DNA of 25,000 nucleotides, from the NCBI GenBank assembly GCA_001586965.3, contig LUCW03000683.1, positions 2,501-27,500 of the forward strand, given 5' to 3'. This stretch comes from Sphaeroforma sirkka (lineage: Eukaryota > Opisthokonta > Ichthyosporea > Ichthyophonida). A program made the translations under genes and the position numbers. Numbering within the stretch: the stretch's first letter is position 1; every line of letters starts with the position of its first letter. The notes under the pieces were generated by a model. It saw nothing but the letters and a program-made list of their open reading frames with translations, was not told where the DNA came from and did no database searches. Of this stretch, positions 1-9,720 are shown one piece after another.

Positions 1-596
1 AACCACCGCTTCTCTATTCACTGCCTATCACTGTACATACTGACTCACTAGCTGCTCCATTAACTGCCTATCACAGTACATACTGACCCACTGCCCCTAT
101 TCACTGCCAATCACAGTGCATACTGAACTACTGCCCCCATTCACTGCCAATCACAGAACATACTGAACCACTGCTTCTATTCACTGCGTATTACAATACA
201 TACTGAACCACTGCTTCTATTCACTGCCCATCACAGTACATACTGAACCACCGCTTCTATTCACTGCCTATCACTGTACATACTGACTCACTGCCTCCAT
301 TAACTGCCTATCACAGTACATACTGACCCACTGCCCCCATTCACTGCCAATCACAGTACATACTGAACTACTGCCCCCATTCACTGCCAATCACAGAACA
401 TACTGAACCACTGCTTCTATTCACTGCGTATTACAATACATACTGAACCACTGCTTCTATTCACTGCCCATCACAGTACATACTGAACCACCGCTTCTAT
501 TCACTGCCTATCACTGTACATACTGAACCACTGCTTCTATTCACTCTCTATCACAGTACATACTAAACCACCGCCCCCACTCACTGCCCATCACAG
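1..596. repeat. 40-bp minisatellite with 240-bp higher-order period
   Basis: About fifteen head-to-tail copies of a 40-bp unit of the form TACTGAACCACTGCTTCTAT + TCACTGCCTATCACAGTACA. Unit variants recur in order every six units (compare 1-240, 245-484 and 485 onward), so there is a higher-order period of about 240 bp. The array lies in the dehydrogenase intron, and its last unit supplies the 3' splice site (CACAG, ending at 596) of the next exon. Confidence 0.93.
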
Positions 597-3500
597 TACA
601 TGGTGCCACGAGGCTACGGGCGCATCTGCAACGTCTCCAGTGTGTGTGGCATGAATCCCACGCCTAACGAGGCCGTGTACGGAGCTACTAAGGTAAGACA
701 CGCACAGGCATGTACAACGAGTACATCTACAACACGCATGGATGACATTAGTTATGCCACACTCACACTTGTATGCATGATGTCATCATGTTCCGGGCTC
801 CACTCTAGCACTAGTGTACTTAAGTATGAACAGAACCCTGTTTTCTTTTTAAGATTTGCCATATGAATAAGCCTTCGTTAAAGACCATCTTTTGGGCACC
901 GAAGGTGTAGACTAGTATGGAAACATACACGTATACTACACACTTCTACCAATCTGTTATCCTGGCCCACATATGCAGGCGTACTTGAATTCGCTCGGTC
1001 AGTCGATCTCGTACGAACTGGTAGGTACCGGCGTTACCATGACAACCGTATGTCCAGGAGCGACCATAACCAATTTCACGAAGGCCGCCAATTGCGAAGA
1101 CGCGCTTGTGTTCTCGGTAGGTGATCTTACTCAATCTTATTACGTTAGCTTTAAGAAGATACGGTACAATATGTGGTGTATGGTGCGTCTAAAATACAAC
1201 CTGTACTGACTGTGCGTATAGATAGATCTGGTAGGTGATCGTACTCAATCTTAATGCGTTAACGTTATGAAGACACGGTACAGTATGCGGTGTATGGTGC
1301 ATCCCAAGATACAACCTATGGGGAGACTGTGCGTATAGATAGATATGTGTATGTGTTAGCAGAAAGTTCGGTACATTCTATTTGTGTATAAATTAATATT
1401 AACGTATCTGTGGCGACCCACGCGGGTGTGGGATGTACGACAGTTTTGCAGTGCAAAACGTCGACCAATGGGAGGCGCTTCACCTCACAAGTGCGTTTAG
1501 TCGTCTCCTCGTAAGATCAGATCTCGGCGGGTTTGAAGTAAACACTGTCACTGAGTATATCCTATCATATCTAGCTTTCATATCTAGTTTTATATCTAAT
1601 GAACCATATCTAGTTTTCATATCTAATGAATCATATCTAGTTTTCATATCTAATGATTCACATCTAGTGCGAATATGTATCTGCCTTTGAGAACGTACCG
1701 GAGGTGGGGCTTAGCTTGTACAAATGTGTCCTCCGATCAAAGTGGTTCAATGTCCATCCATAAACCGTCAGAGTTGCGAGGTGTCGCATTCAGGTCAACG
1801 TAGCGCCTGTTTATGCATTCTTGCGTGTCCGCTGTTTTTTCATTCGTTTATCTTTGCCTTGTTTTGATTTTTTTCTTTCTTTCTTTGATCTTTGCCTTGT
1901 CTTACTGCGGTGTTAGCGTTGAACATCGTGGTGAGTCTCGTAGTAGAAGCCTGGTGTCTACTTTGAGGGCTGTAGGTATCTGCGTTGAAGAAGTTAGCGT
2001 ACGCTTCAGGGTCAAACTGCGATGATACATTTATTCCTTTCATCACATGGGAGACCCCACAAGGAAAAAACAGTGCAAGCACACTCACCCATATGACATA
2101 TATCGTTATATATAGCTCACCTATAAGACATATATCGTTATATATAGCTCACTCATATGACATATATCGTTGTATATAGCTTACCCATATGACATATATC
2201 GTTATATTTTGCTCATCCATATGACATATATCGTTATATATAGCTCATCCATATAAGATATCTTTAAATCCAACTCACCCATATGACATATATCGTTGTA
2301 TATAGCTCACTCATATGACATCTATCGTTGTATATAGCTCACTCATATGACATATATCGCTGTATAAAGCTCACTCATATGACATCTATCGTTATATATA
2401 GCTTACTCATATGACATATATCGCTATATATAGCCCACCCATATAAGATATCTTTATATCCAACTCACCCATATGACATATATCGTTGTATATAGCTCAC
2501 TCATATGACATCTATCGTTGTATATAGCTCACTCATATGACATATATCGTTGTATATAGCTCACTTATATGACATCTATCGTTGTATATAGCTCACTCAT
2601 ATGACATATATTGTTATATATAGCTCACTCGTATGACATATATCGTTGTATATAGCTCGCTCATATGACATATATCGTTGTATATAGCTCCCTCATATGA
2701 CATATATTGTTATATATAGCTCACTCGTATGACATATATCGTTGTATATAGCTCACCCATATGACATATATCTTTATATCCAACTCACCCATATGGCATA
2801 TATCGTTCTATAAAGCTCACCCCATATGACATATTTTCATATCCAACTCACCCATATGACATATCGTTATATATAGCTCACCCATATGACATATATCTTT
2901 ATATCCAGCTCACCCATATGACATATATCGTTATATCCAACTCACCCATATGACATATATCGTTATATCCAACTTACCCATACGACATATATCGTTTATT
3001 CAACTCACTCATATGACTTAAATCGTTATATCCAGCTCACCTTCGTGCCGCAGCTATGCTCTACATCGAAGTATATGGCCGAGACTTCCGTAAGAGCAGG
3101 TATGGCTTTACAAACAGTGTGTAGGTATGATATACGTTTACAAACAGTTTGTAGATATGATATAGGTTTACAGACAGTAGGTAGGTATACTCCCCTGCAA
3201 CTGGATAGTACCAAAACTGGGCTAGTTTCCTCTTAATCGCGTACATGTGGGATGTCTCCATATTTCTCAATCAACTTTTGCGTATAACAGGCTACAGTTT
3301 CGCGCATCTACCCCAGCCACATACGAATGTGTTCATTTGTCCGCAGATAGCGTTAACATGCCGCGTGTGCCAGACGTCTGTGCTACTGTAGTGGACTCTG
3401 TTAGCGTTCAACATCACAATTGATACGCTTCCTTTCTACTAACACATCTACGTTTCTTTACTACTATCAGCTCTGAGGGGCGAGGTGATGGTGGTGGCCC

Positions 3501-3721
3501 CGACTTTATACCATGTGTTGTGTACGATGAGCGAGTCCGTACTGCCCATGTGGTTCACGCTGTGGATGAACTGTGTAGTGTTCAAACCGGCGCCCAGTCT
3601 GAGGGACATCAGGGACGGCCTCAAGAACGCCTTCTGGCGCACGCCCAAGGCAAAGGCTTTATTTATAGTTGTAGATAGAGTTCCGATGTATATGGAACAC
3701 CCCTCGATTATCGGAGATTAG
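597..3721 (+). CDS. Short-chain dehydrogenase/reductase, 3' part, 4 exons
   Basis: NAD(P)-dependent oxidoreductase of the classical SDR family; the substrate cannot be told. Exons are 597-692, 979-1116, 3054-3099 and 3471-3721, with GT-AG introns in matching phases 0, 0 and 1. Exon 1 reads GYGRICNVSS, the beta-strand with the catalytic Ser region, and ends YGATK, which is the YxxxK active-site motif. Exon 2 continues AYLNSLGQSISYEL and TVCPGATIT, the usual helix and the PG motif after beta-6. Exon 3 reads SKYMAETSVRA and joins exon 4 as ALRGEVMVVAP, the typical C-terminal block of DltE/hydroxysteroid-type SDRs. The stop is TAG at 3719-3721. The Rossmann TGxxxGIG part must lie left of the window, so the N-terminus is missing. 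The C-terminal tail after residue RDIRDGLKNAF resembles no family member known to me. Exon 3 is only 46 nt and rests on phase plus homology. Confidence 0.82.
1117..1344. repeat. 114-bp tandem duplication containing a 5' splice site
   Basis: Two adjacent diverged copies, 1117-1230 and 1231-about 1344. Each begins GTAGGTGATC and ends in GTGCGTATAGATAGAT. The first copy starts exactly at the donor GT of dehydrogenase exon 979-1116, so the intron now carries a second donor-like site at 1231. Confidence 0.85.
1559..1668. repeat. 27-bp tandem repeat
   Basis: About four copies of a unit around CATATCTAGTTTTCATATCT followed by AATGAAC/T, inside the second dehydrogenase intron. Nothing suggests it is coding; the open frame through it is a by-product of the repeat. 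Confidence 0.8.
2090..3040. repeat. 32-bp minisatellite, about 30 copies
   Basis: Unit approximately ATATGACATATATCGTTATA + TATAGCTCACTC. Variants towards the right replace TATATAGCTC with TATATCCAACTC. The array fills most of the 1117-3053 intron and stops 13 nt before the acceptor (CCGCAG ending at 3053) of dehydrogenase exon 3. The stretch 1669-2089 between the repeats shows nothing else recognisable. Confidence 0.93.
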
Positions 3722-3777
3722 TATCATAAAGGCACTTTATTTGTCTAAATATTATTTAAATAGTAAAAATATAGAGT

Positions 3778-3783
3778 AATAAA
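3778..3783 (+). terminator. Polyadenylation signal AATAAA for the dehydrogenase gene
   Basis: A canonical AATAAA lies 57 nt after the TAG at 3719-3721, in an AT-rich 3' region. The position is normal for a 3' UTR. The cleavage site itself cannot be read. Confidence 0.5.
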
Positions 3784-3959
3784 AATATAAAATCGCTTGC
3801 ACACAGGGAAACGATTTGCCGACCATCCGGTACAATGAAATCTCTGTTTTATACCTTGAAACTATGTGCATTTATATCACCGTGAGCACAGTGTGTGGTA
3901 GCATACACACACTACTGGAGCGCCACTAGTTCTACAATAATACAAGTTTGTGTCATAAT

Positions 3960-4640
3960 CTAGGTGTGTAGGGGTGTGTACCCTACGATGTTGCAGATAT
4001 ATAGTCTATGATGTATCAGGTATATATTCTAGAACGTTTTACGTACTCTTTCTACGGTGTTTACGTATATTCTATGATGTTCAAAAGTTTAAATTCTACG
4101 AAGATTTAGGCATATACCCCACAATATTTTCTTTTTTGTAAAACAATTTCTACGATGATTAAGGTACAATTATACAATTTTTCAGGTATATATCCAACGA
4201 TGTTTCAGATATATATTCTAAAATGTTTTACGTACTCTTTCTACGGTGTTTACGTATATTCTATGATGTTCAAAAGTTTAAATTCTACGAAGATTTAGGC
4301 ATATACCCCACAATATTTTCTTTTGTAAAACAATTTCTACGATGATTAAGGTACAATTATACAATTTTTCAGGTATATATCCAACGATGTTTCAGATATA
4401 TATTCTAAAATGTTTCGTGTATATATTCTACGATATTTTAGGCATACATTCTACAATATTTTGGGTATAATTTTTTTACAATGTATCACGTATATATTCG
4501 GCGATGTTTTATTTATACACTCTACGTTCTTTTTCAAGTATATATTCTACGATTTTTCAATATTTTTTAAGCATATAAGCATATATTCTTCTATATTTTA
4601 GGTATATATTCTATGATGTTTTAGGTATGTATTCCACAAT
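3960..4640. repeat. Minisatellite (~23 bp) with a ~189-bp direct duplication
   Basis: Degenerate tandem units of about 22-24 bp around TATATTCTACGATGTTTTAGG. Within it a segment of about 189 bp, starting GTTTTACGTACTCTTTCTAC, occurs twice in tandem (from about 4036 and from about 4225) with almost no differences. The second copy is therefore much younger than the basic array. Confidence 0.85.
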
Positions 4641-4799
4641 GGTACAGATATACAGGTACATTTCTTTAGAATGTTGCAGGTACGTGTCCCACACTGAGAT
4701 ATGTTTATGTCCTACACCGACAAAGATGTATGTCCTATAGTGAAGATATATATACTCAAATGAGCAAGCTATGTTGTTTGGGCATTCCGTAGACACTAG

Positions 4800-7700
4800 C
4801 ACAACCGATTAAACAGTAAGTCACACTTGCGGTGCAAAGCATAGCCTAGCAGTCAATTATGGAATCAGATATATAAGGGAAAGGTGCAAGCGCGCCGAAT
4901 ATCTCAATTCGAGTGCGATTTATCACATAGAAGGGCATCAGATATATTTCAGTCTTCCTGGAGGCTTACATACTGTTTGATGTCTTGGTCGCCTTTCTGC
5001 GTGGGTCACAGGCCTGTATAGGATGTGAATGATTCTTCGTTGGTACATAATTTGTATAGCTGATCCATATATTTTGAGCTTTCAAATTTGTCATCAGTTT
5101 GTGACCATCGATTTGTATATTGATTAAAATTTGTTCATCTGCAAACTTTGATGGATATTTCTATGTTCTAATCTATGTTATATAAACTAAGATACAATTT
5201 AAGTCAATTAGGATTTAGCAGTGGTAGCCTGTGTAAGAATAATTGAGACTGTCTCTTGGTAAGAGCCTTAATATCCTCGATCACCCAGGACGTACCTCTA
5301 GCTGCTCTTTGATGAATGCATTTCACTAGAAGTACTGTTCATGACCACATGTCTAATTTATAGATAGACATAAGAACGCAAGTCAAGTTAATGTATTAGC
5401 TAATATAAAAAAAGTTCCATCTGAAGAAAAGTTGAAAAAAGGAAAAAGATATTGAATTTTGGATTGGCGGGAAGACCAAAACCTGTAAGTAGTAGTTCAG
5501 AGATTTTAAAGGTCCAAGTAAATGAGTCATACCAAATAATCAGGCTGTTGGAGCCATTTTAATGAATTTAGAACACTTTGGAAATATTGGAATAAGAACT
5601 TGTAATTAAATAAAAACCAATAAGTTATCTCATTTGATCTTGATATTTAATTTTGACAGACCGGAGGCCGTATTTCTACATCGCAGTTGCTTGACTTTCA
5701 TAGGAAGTTTTTGTTTTTCAAAATTAGGAGCTTCATGTCAGAAGTAAGTAAGCTGTGTTAAAAAAATCGAAAGGACATAACATCCAAGTGCGTACTAGAC
5801 TCAATGTTCACTACATGCGCAGTTGAAAACTTTTTATATGACATACAAGCATATAACTTTCCTTACTGTTTGTTATTTCTTGTGATACTGTAGTCTTTAG
5901 ATGTTGATTGGGTTGAGGCTGTGCTCAAATTTCATTGTCACCTGATAATGTGGGATTGTTGCCTGGTCTCATCGCTGATAAAGTTTTGATTGTTCAGCCC
6001 ATTTCGGCCATAAGCTACAATCTAGAAGTATAATCGTAATCCACTCATTATATTACCACCCCGCTTTGGGCCTGCTACATCGGGTGTTTGTTTCTTCTTT
6101 TCCAAGTTTTCTTCCTTCTTGTCCTAGTAGTGGTTACAGTTCGGTCAAGAATGCAGCGTAGTTTGGTTGGGAGTGTCGGACCTGACAAGCTGTTGGACTG
6201 TCACCATTAAAGCTACAAAGTTTAATTTATTATGATGTTGACAAAGTATTTATACTTATTATATATGGCATCAATTGTTCGCTGCCAAGGGGTTTAAAAT
6301 TTTGTAAGATAAAACCTATTTACATAAAAAAGATATTCTGATCCTAACTAGCTCAATTGTAATTTAGGTCCTGAATATTATGTTGTAGGTCATGATTTTC
6401 TTCTTTTTTTTTTTTGCAATGTACTATGAGCAGGTATATATTTTTGACTATACAAACACTTTTGTTGCTCATCATAGCCATCTTTTAGCTGCTTTGAGTC
6501 TCAATCAGAAGTTATGGCGAGTTCGCTCCCCCTAAGAAGCGCACAAAAAAATACCCAAATGTTTGTGTGATGCCCGTGATTGCCTGAGTGGGAACAGCTG
6601 CAAGATTTCCTTGCCAAAAGGCGAAGAAAAAACGGGGCAAGGAAGATGCTTGGTCCAATAGAATTCGTAAATGGTTTTTTATTCTGAATCTATTATCATC
6701 AAATAAGTTGTAGAGGGAGAAGGACTATCAATTAGATAAGATACCCTAATAGTGAGGGTGTTTGTGATGTGGACATATCGAGTATCGATGAGGTATTCTT
6801 GCCAAGTTATGGTTTAAGGCAGCAAAGTGGATCAATATTTTAGCAGCACAGGATGCTGAATCTAGGACAAAATTGGCTTCACCTGCGCACGCGTGCAGCA
6901 GACGGTAATCTACAAATCATACACATGCATCATTCCGCCGTTCTATGATCAGTTGTACTGAAACAGGGCGGGCTAGTCGCACACCAGTTGCAACACCGCA
7001 ATTCATAACATATACGTCAACAGACGAGAACACTCTCCACTCATCACAATCAGGAAGTGGTACATCAGCCACACCACGCACATGTCCCGAAGTATGCCGT
7101 ATACTCAACCCGATCAAACTGGTATCAATTTAGACCTGAATAAGCCGTGTATCAAGCATACCAGAAAGCAACTAAACGATGTAATTGTGATATATACAAC
7201 GGTTAAAAAAAAAAAACTAAAAAAAACTAAAAAATACGATGTTGTTCTAAACTTCTATTACTCTTTTTGTTTTTTTAATTAAAAATTAACACAAAAGTGA
7301 TAAAGTCTGTACATATTTGATATTTACTATTTAGCCTTTTCGAAAGCTGTGGTATTTAAAAATGTGTATAATTCAGAAGACTATGAAAGGGACCTATTTT
7401 TAAAAACTCAGACTTCAGAAGTTCAGAGTGGTGCACCGTGCACGGCTGCGCTCTGCACCCCGGCGTATGGTCGGTCACTAGAGCGTCACTGACCATGTAA
7501 AATTGTAAACGGCAGTACATACATAGCAGGCTAACCTCGACTGGGGTCTAAAAATTGAAGCGTATACTGTTTTTAATATATTGTCGTTTCCAGATGTTTT
7601 GACAGTCTACCCGTGCTTAGCAGGGGTAGGAAGTCTGGCATCCGGGCTGAAAAGTAGCTGAATATTGAAGGGACACAGAGGTTTTTACTGGCTCTATAAA

Positions 7701-8060
7701 TGAAACAGTCGATGTGATTGGTGAACGTTTTCATTTCAAAAAAAACTTTTTTTTCAACCAATTTTCTTGAATTTAGTTATCCACTGGGAAGCTGTTCCGA
7801 AGAGAATATCTGACACATCCCATTGGTTCTGGGATATATTTGCCCTGGTAGCATCTGGCGTGAACCTTGAATTCTGACCTTCATGATCACCTCGAACCTG
7901 GGGTATATTTATTTTTCTTCGGATTCAATTTTTTCAATAGATAAATATAAAGATAGACGAACAAAATAGATAAATATAAATACACTCGCACACATATTTA
8001 AATTAATGCATACTTACACAGTATTTATATATAAATATTACAGCTATTGTAGGAGTTTGC
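4800..8060. other. AT-rich intergenic DNA without a convincing gene
   Basis: No open frame longer than about 80 codons and no recognisable protein, tRNA or rRNA. There is little tandem repetition, unlike the flanking DNA. Poly-A/T runs occur at 6405-6415 and 7205-7232. A short GC-rich patch at 7430-7500 contains the near-palindrome GTGCACCGTGCAC. The stretch 6515-6665 reads like a decayed Cys/Lys-rich coding remnant (see findings). Confidence 0.5.
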
Positions 8061-8064
8061 AAGT

Positions 8065-8496
8065 ATGACAGTGAGTGAACACGTATCATGGTTAATTATA
8101 AGCGCATGGTATTTCTACCATCTAACATATTCTGAGTTAAAGCTATTGTTTAGAGTCAGTGAAAGTAAATCACGACGGTTAGTGAGATCATTCCTGGATA
8201 CTGGTAGCCCTGTTCCAGAAAATAGAAGACAAAAAGTAAGAGAAGGTAAACTGCGAGACCCAAAGCTCATCCAGTGTGTACAAGAAATATTTTTGTCTGC
8301 ATTGGTGCCCCGTGATCTACTAGTAGTGGTTGGCCAGGCTCGCCATTCATTAATAGCTGTATTGGCAAGACGTAAAATTGTCTTCTCGAGAACATTAACA
8401 CTAAACATGTCGTCTAGTGTCATAAGAACTACATCGTTATTACCCTTCTTATTACGAAATGATGTAGTATTATTCGGCGCATTAAATTTTACTTGA
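8065..8496 (+). CDS. Transposase-like helix-turn-helix ORF (fragment)
   Basis: A 143-codon ORF. Residues about 20-75 have the layout of the helix-turn-helix that begins Tc1/mariner, IS630 and related DDE transposases: LTYSELKLLFRVSESKSRR resembles the usual sYrEia..fgvS.stV.R. It is followed by a helix ending FLDTGSPVPENRR (the typical ..TGsv.p.pr linker) and then KLRDPKLIQCVQEIF. After about residue 77 the frame loses resemblance to a transposase and no DDE catalytic part follows. From there the opposite strand looks like the real reading. It is probably a truncated transposon or a domesticated DNA-binding exon; a donor-like GTAAGAG occurs at about 8236. The resemblance is by pattern only. 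It overlaps the PHD ORF in antisense. Confidence 0.4.
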   Translation: MTVSEHVSWLIISAWYFYHLTYSELKLLFRVSESKSRRLVRSFLDTGSPVPENRRQKVREGKLRDPKLIQCVQEIFLSALVPRDLLVVVGQARHSLIAVLARRKIVFSRTLTLNMSSSVIRTTSLLPFLLRNDVVLFGALNFT

Positions 8497-9137
8497 ACAT
8501 GCATCGACCTTACTGGGGGATCCGGCTTATCCGATGCAGCCCATAGTTTTGCCCATTCCTGCGCTGGTGTTTCGTCTTCTTGATTCAGATCTAAGTCCAG
8601 GTCTGTAGTCGCACGTGGTCGTTTAGTTGTGGCTGGCTCTGGCTCATCGTCTGGCTCGTCGTCATCTTCAGACGTTTCGCCTATATTATCCCCTGTAAAG
8701 AACGCAGGCACGCCCCTATTTCCTTCCCGATTGCCTCCTTCAGTGCGTTCCACACCATCAGTGATAATAGCACCCACATACGGACTAATAAACAGTATAT
8801 TATGTTTTCGTCGATTTGTACGTAACAGTGATTCTTCATATTTTGTATAAGATAAATTGGCAAAGACCAACCTATTCTCATGTGCAAGCGAGTCCATGGG
8901 TCCAGGATAACAATGAAAACACATTCCCTTGCTCCCGCTACCTTCTTCTCCTATTGTTCTCTTACAAAAAGGATGGACATATTTCAGACACACTATACAT
9001 TGATGCGAACTTAGACCTTTTCCTGTCTCCCGGTCGAAACCGAGAAGACAGAATGCACATCCACGCAAGTCTAAAGAAGACGCGTTAAGTGGGTCACCCA
9101 TAAGGGATCTGTGAGTAACACAGTAATCCATACCCAT
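8115..9137 (-). CDS. PHD-type (C4HC3) zinc-finger protein
   Basis: A 340-codon ORF starting at ATG 9137. Residues about 28-77 have the full PHD spacing C-x2-C-x16-C-x2-C-x4-H-x2-C-x14-C-x2-C (CAFC, CIVC, H, C, CFHC). The Trp usually found just before the last Cys pair is absent. The finger is followed by a basic segment (RTNRRKH), an acidic run (SEDDDEPDDEPEPA), a basic NLS-like TTKRPR, a Q/E/D-rich stretch and a predicted folded part (LTLDDMFSVNVLEKTILR). PHD fingers commonly read histone tails, so a nuclear or chromatin role, or a transposon-borne protein, is possible. The last ~60 codons (8115-8300) lie antisense to the helix-turn-helix ORF and may not belong. The ATG sits 5 nt after the TAG that ends the Thr/Gln-rich frame upstream, and an acceptor-like TTACTCACAG lies about 30 nt inside the ORF. 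It may therefore be a downstream exon of the curlin-like gene. Confidence 0.55.
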   Translation of the reverse strand: MGMDYCVTHRSLMGDPLNASSLDLRGCAFCLLGFDRETGKGLSSHQCIVCLKYVHPFCKRTIGEEGSGSKGMCFHCYPGPMDSLAHENRLVFANLSYTKYEESLLRTNRRKHNILFISPYVGAIITDGVERTEGGNREGNRGVPAFFTGDNIGETSEDDDEPDDEPEPATTKRPRATTDLDLDLNQEDETPAQEWAKLWAASDKPDPPVRSMHVQVKFNAPNNTTSFRNKKGNNDVVLMTLDDMFSVNVLEKTILRLANTAINEWRAWPTTTSRSRGTNADKNISCTHWMSFGSRSLPSLTFCLLFSGTGLPVSRNDLTNRRDLLSLTLNNSFNSEYVRW

Positions 9138-9142
9138 GGAGT

Positions 9143-9454
9143 CTAGTGCTGTTTCTCCCTGTGCTGCTGGTGGCGCTCGCGCTTGAGATTGTACATTTGT
9201 TGTGTGTGCGCCTGTGATGTCATCTGTTGTGTGTACATGTGCCTGGCCGGTGTTGTCAGCTGTTGTGTGTACACGTTGCTGTTGGTCGGTGATGTCATTT
9301 GACGTGTGTGCATGTTCCTGGTCGGTGTTGTCAGTTGTTGTGTGTACACGTTGCAGTTGGTCGGTGTTGTCGTCTGTTGTGTGTGTGCGGTTGTTGTCAT
9401 CTGTTGTGTGTGTGCGGTTGTTGTCATCTGTTGTGTGTGCGGCTGCGATGTCAT
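9143..9454 (-). CDS. Thr/His/Gln-rich continuation of the curlin-like gene (frame-shifted)
   Basis: A 103-codon frame made almost entirely of HTQQMTTTA-type repeats, ending in a basic tail (LKRERHQQHREKQH) and TAG at 9143-9145. It continues the protein of the ORF immediately upstream (9451-10139) in another frame. The shift lies around 9460, where the consensus TACACACAACAG reads TACACAAACAG, one base short. Either this allele or assembly is broken there, or the reading frame ends at 9451. Low complexity means no function can be assigned. Confidence 0.4.
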   Translation of the reverse strand: MTSQPHTQQMTTTAHTQQMTTTAHTQQTTTPTNCNVYTQQLTTPTRNMHTRQMTSPTNSNVYTQQLTTPARHMYTQQMTSQAHTQQMYNLKRERHQQHREKQH

Positions 9455-9720
9455 CTGTTTGTGTACATGTACCTGGCCGGTGTTGTCAGTTGTTGTGTGT
9501 ACACGTTGCTGTTGGTCGGTGTTGTCGTCTGTTGTGTGTGTGCGGTTGTCGTCTGTTGTGTGTGCGGTTTGTCGTCTGTTGTGTGTGTGCGGTTGTTGTC
9601 ATCTGATGTGTGTGTGTGGTTGTCGTCTGTTGTGTGTGCGGTTGTTGTCATCTGTTGTGTGTGCGTGGTTGTCTGTTGTTTGTGTGCAGTTGTCATCTGG
9701 TGTGTGTGTGCGTTTAACTG
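9200..9720. repeat. Coding-frame minisatellite (27-bp type units)
   Basis: GT-rich on the plus strand: units such as TTGTTGTCATCTGTTGTGTG + TGTGCGG, interspersed with longer units containing TGTACACGTTGC. Unit lengths are mostly multiples of three. The minus strand therefore reads continuous HTQQ/TTT-rich peptide, while the plus strand gives only Cys/Val-rich shadow frames. Confidence 0.85.

Noticed and set aside
1..596. CRISPR-like array
   Set aside because: Units are contiguous 40-bp copies without unique spacers, and the genome is eukaryotic.
1433..1690. 85-codon ORF as a further dehydrogenase exon
   Set aside because: It does not resemble the SDR continuation, has no phase-compatible splice pair, and its second half is a 27-bp tandem repeat. 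Exon 3054-3099 fits instead.
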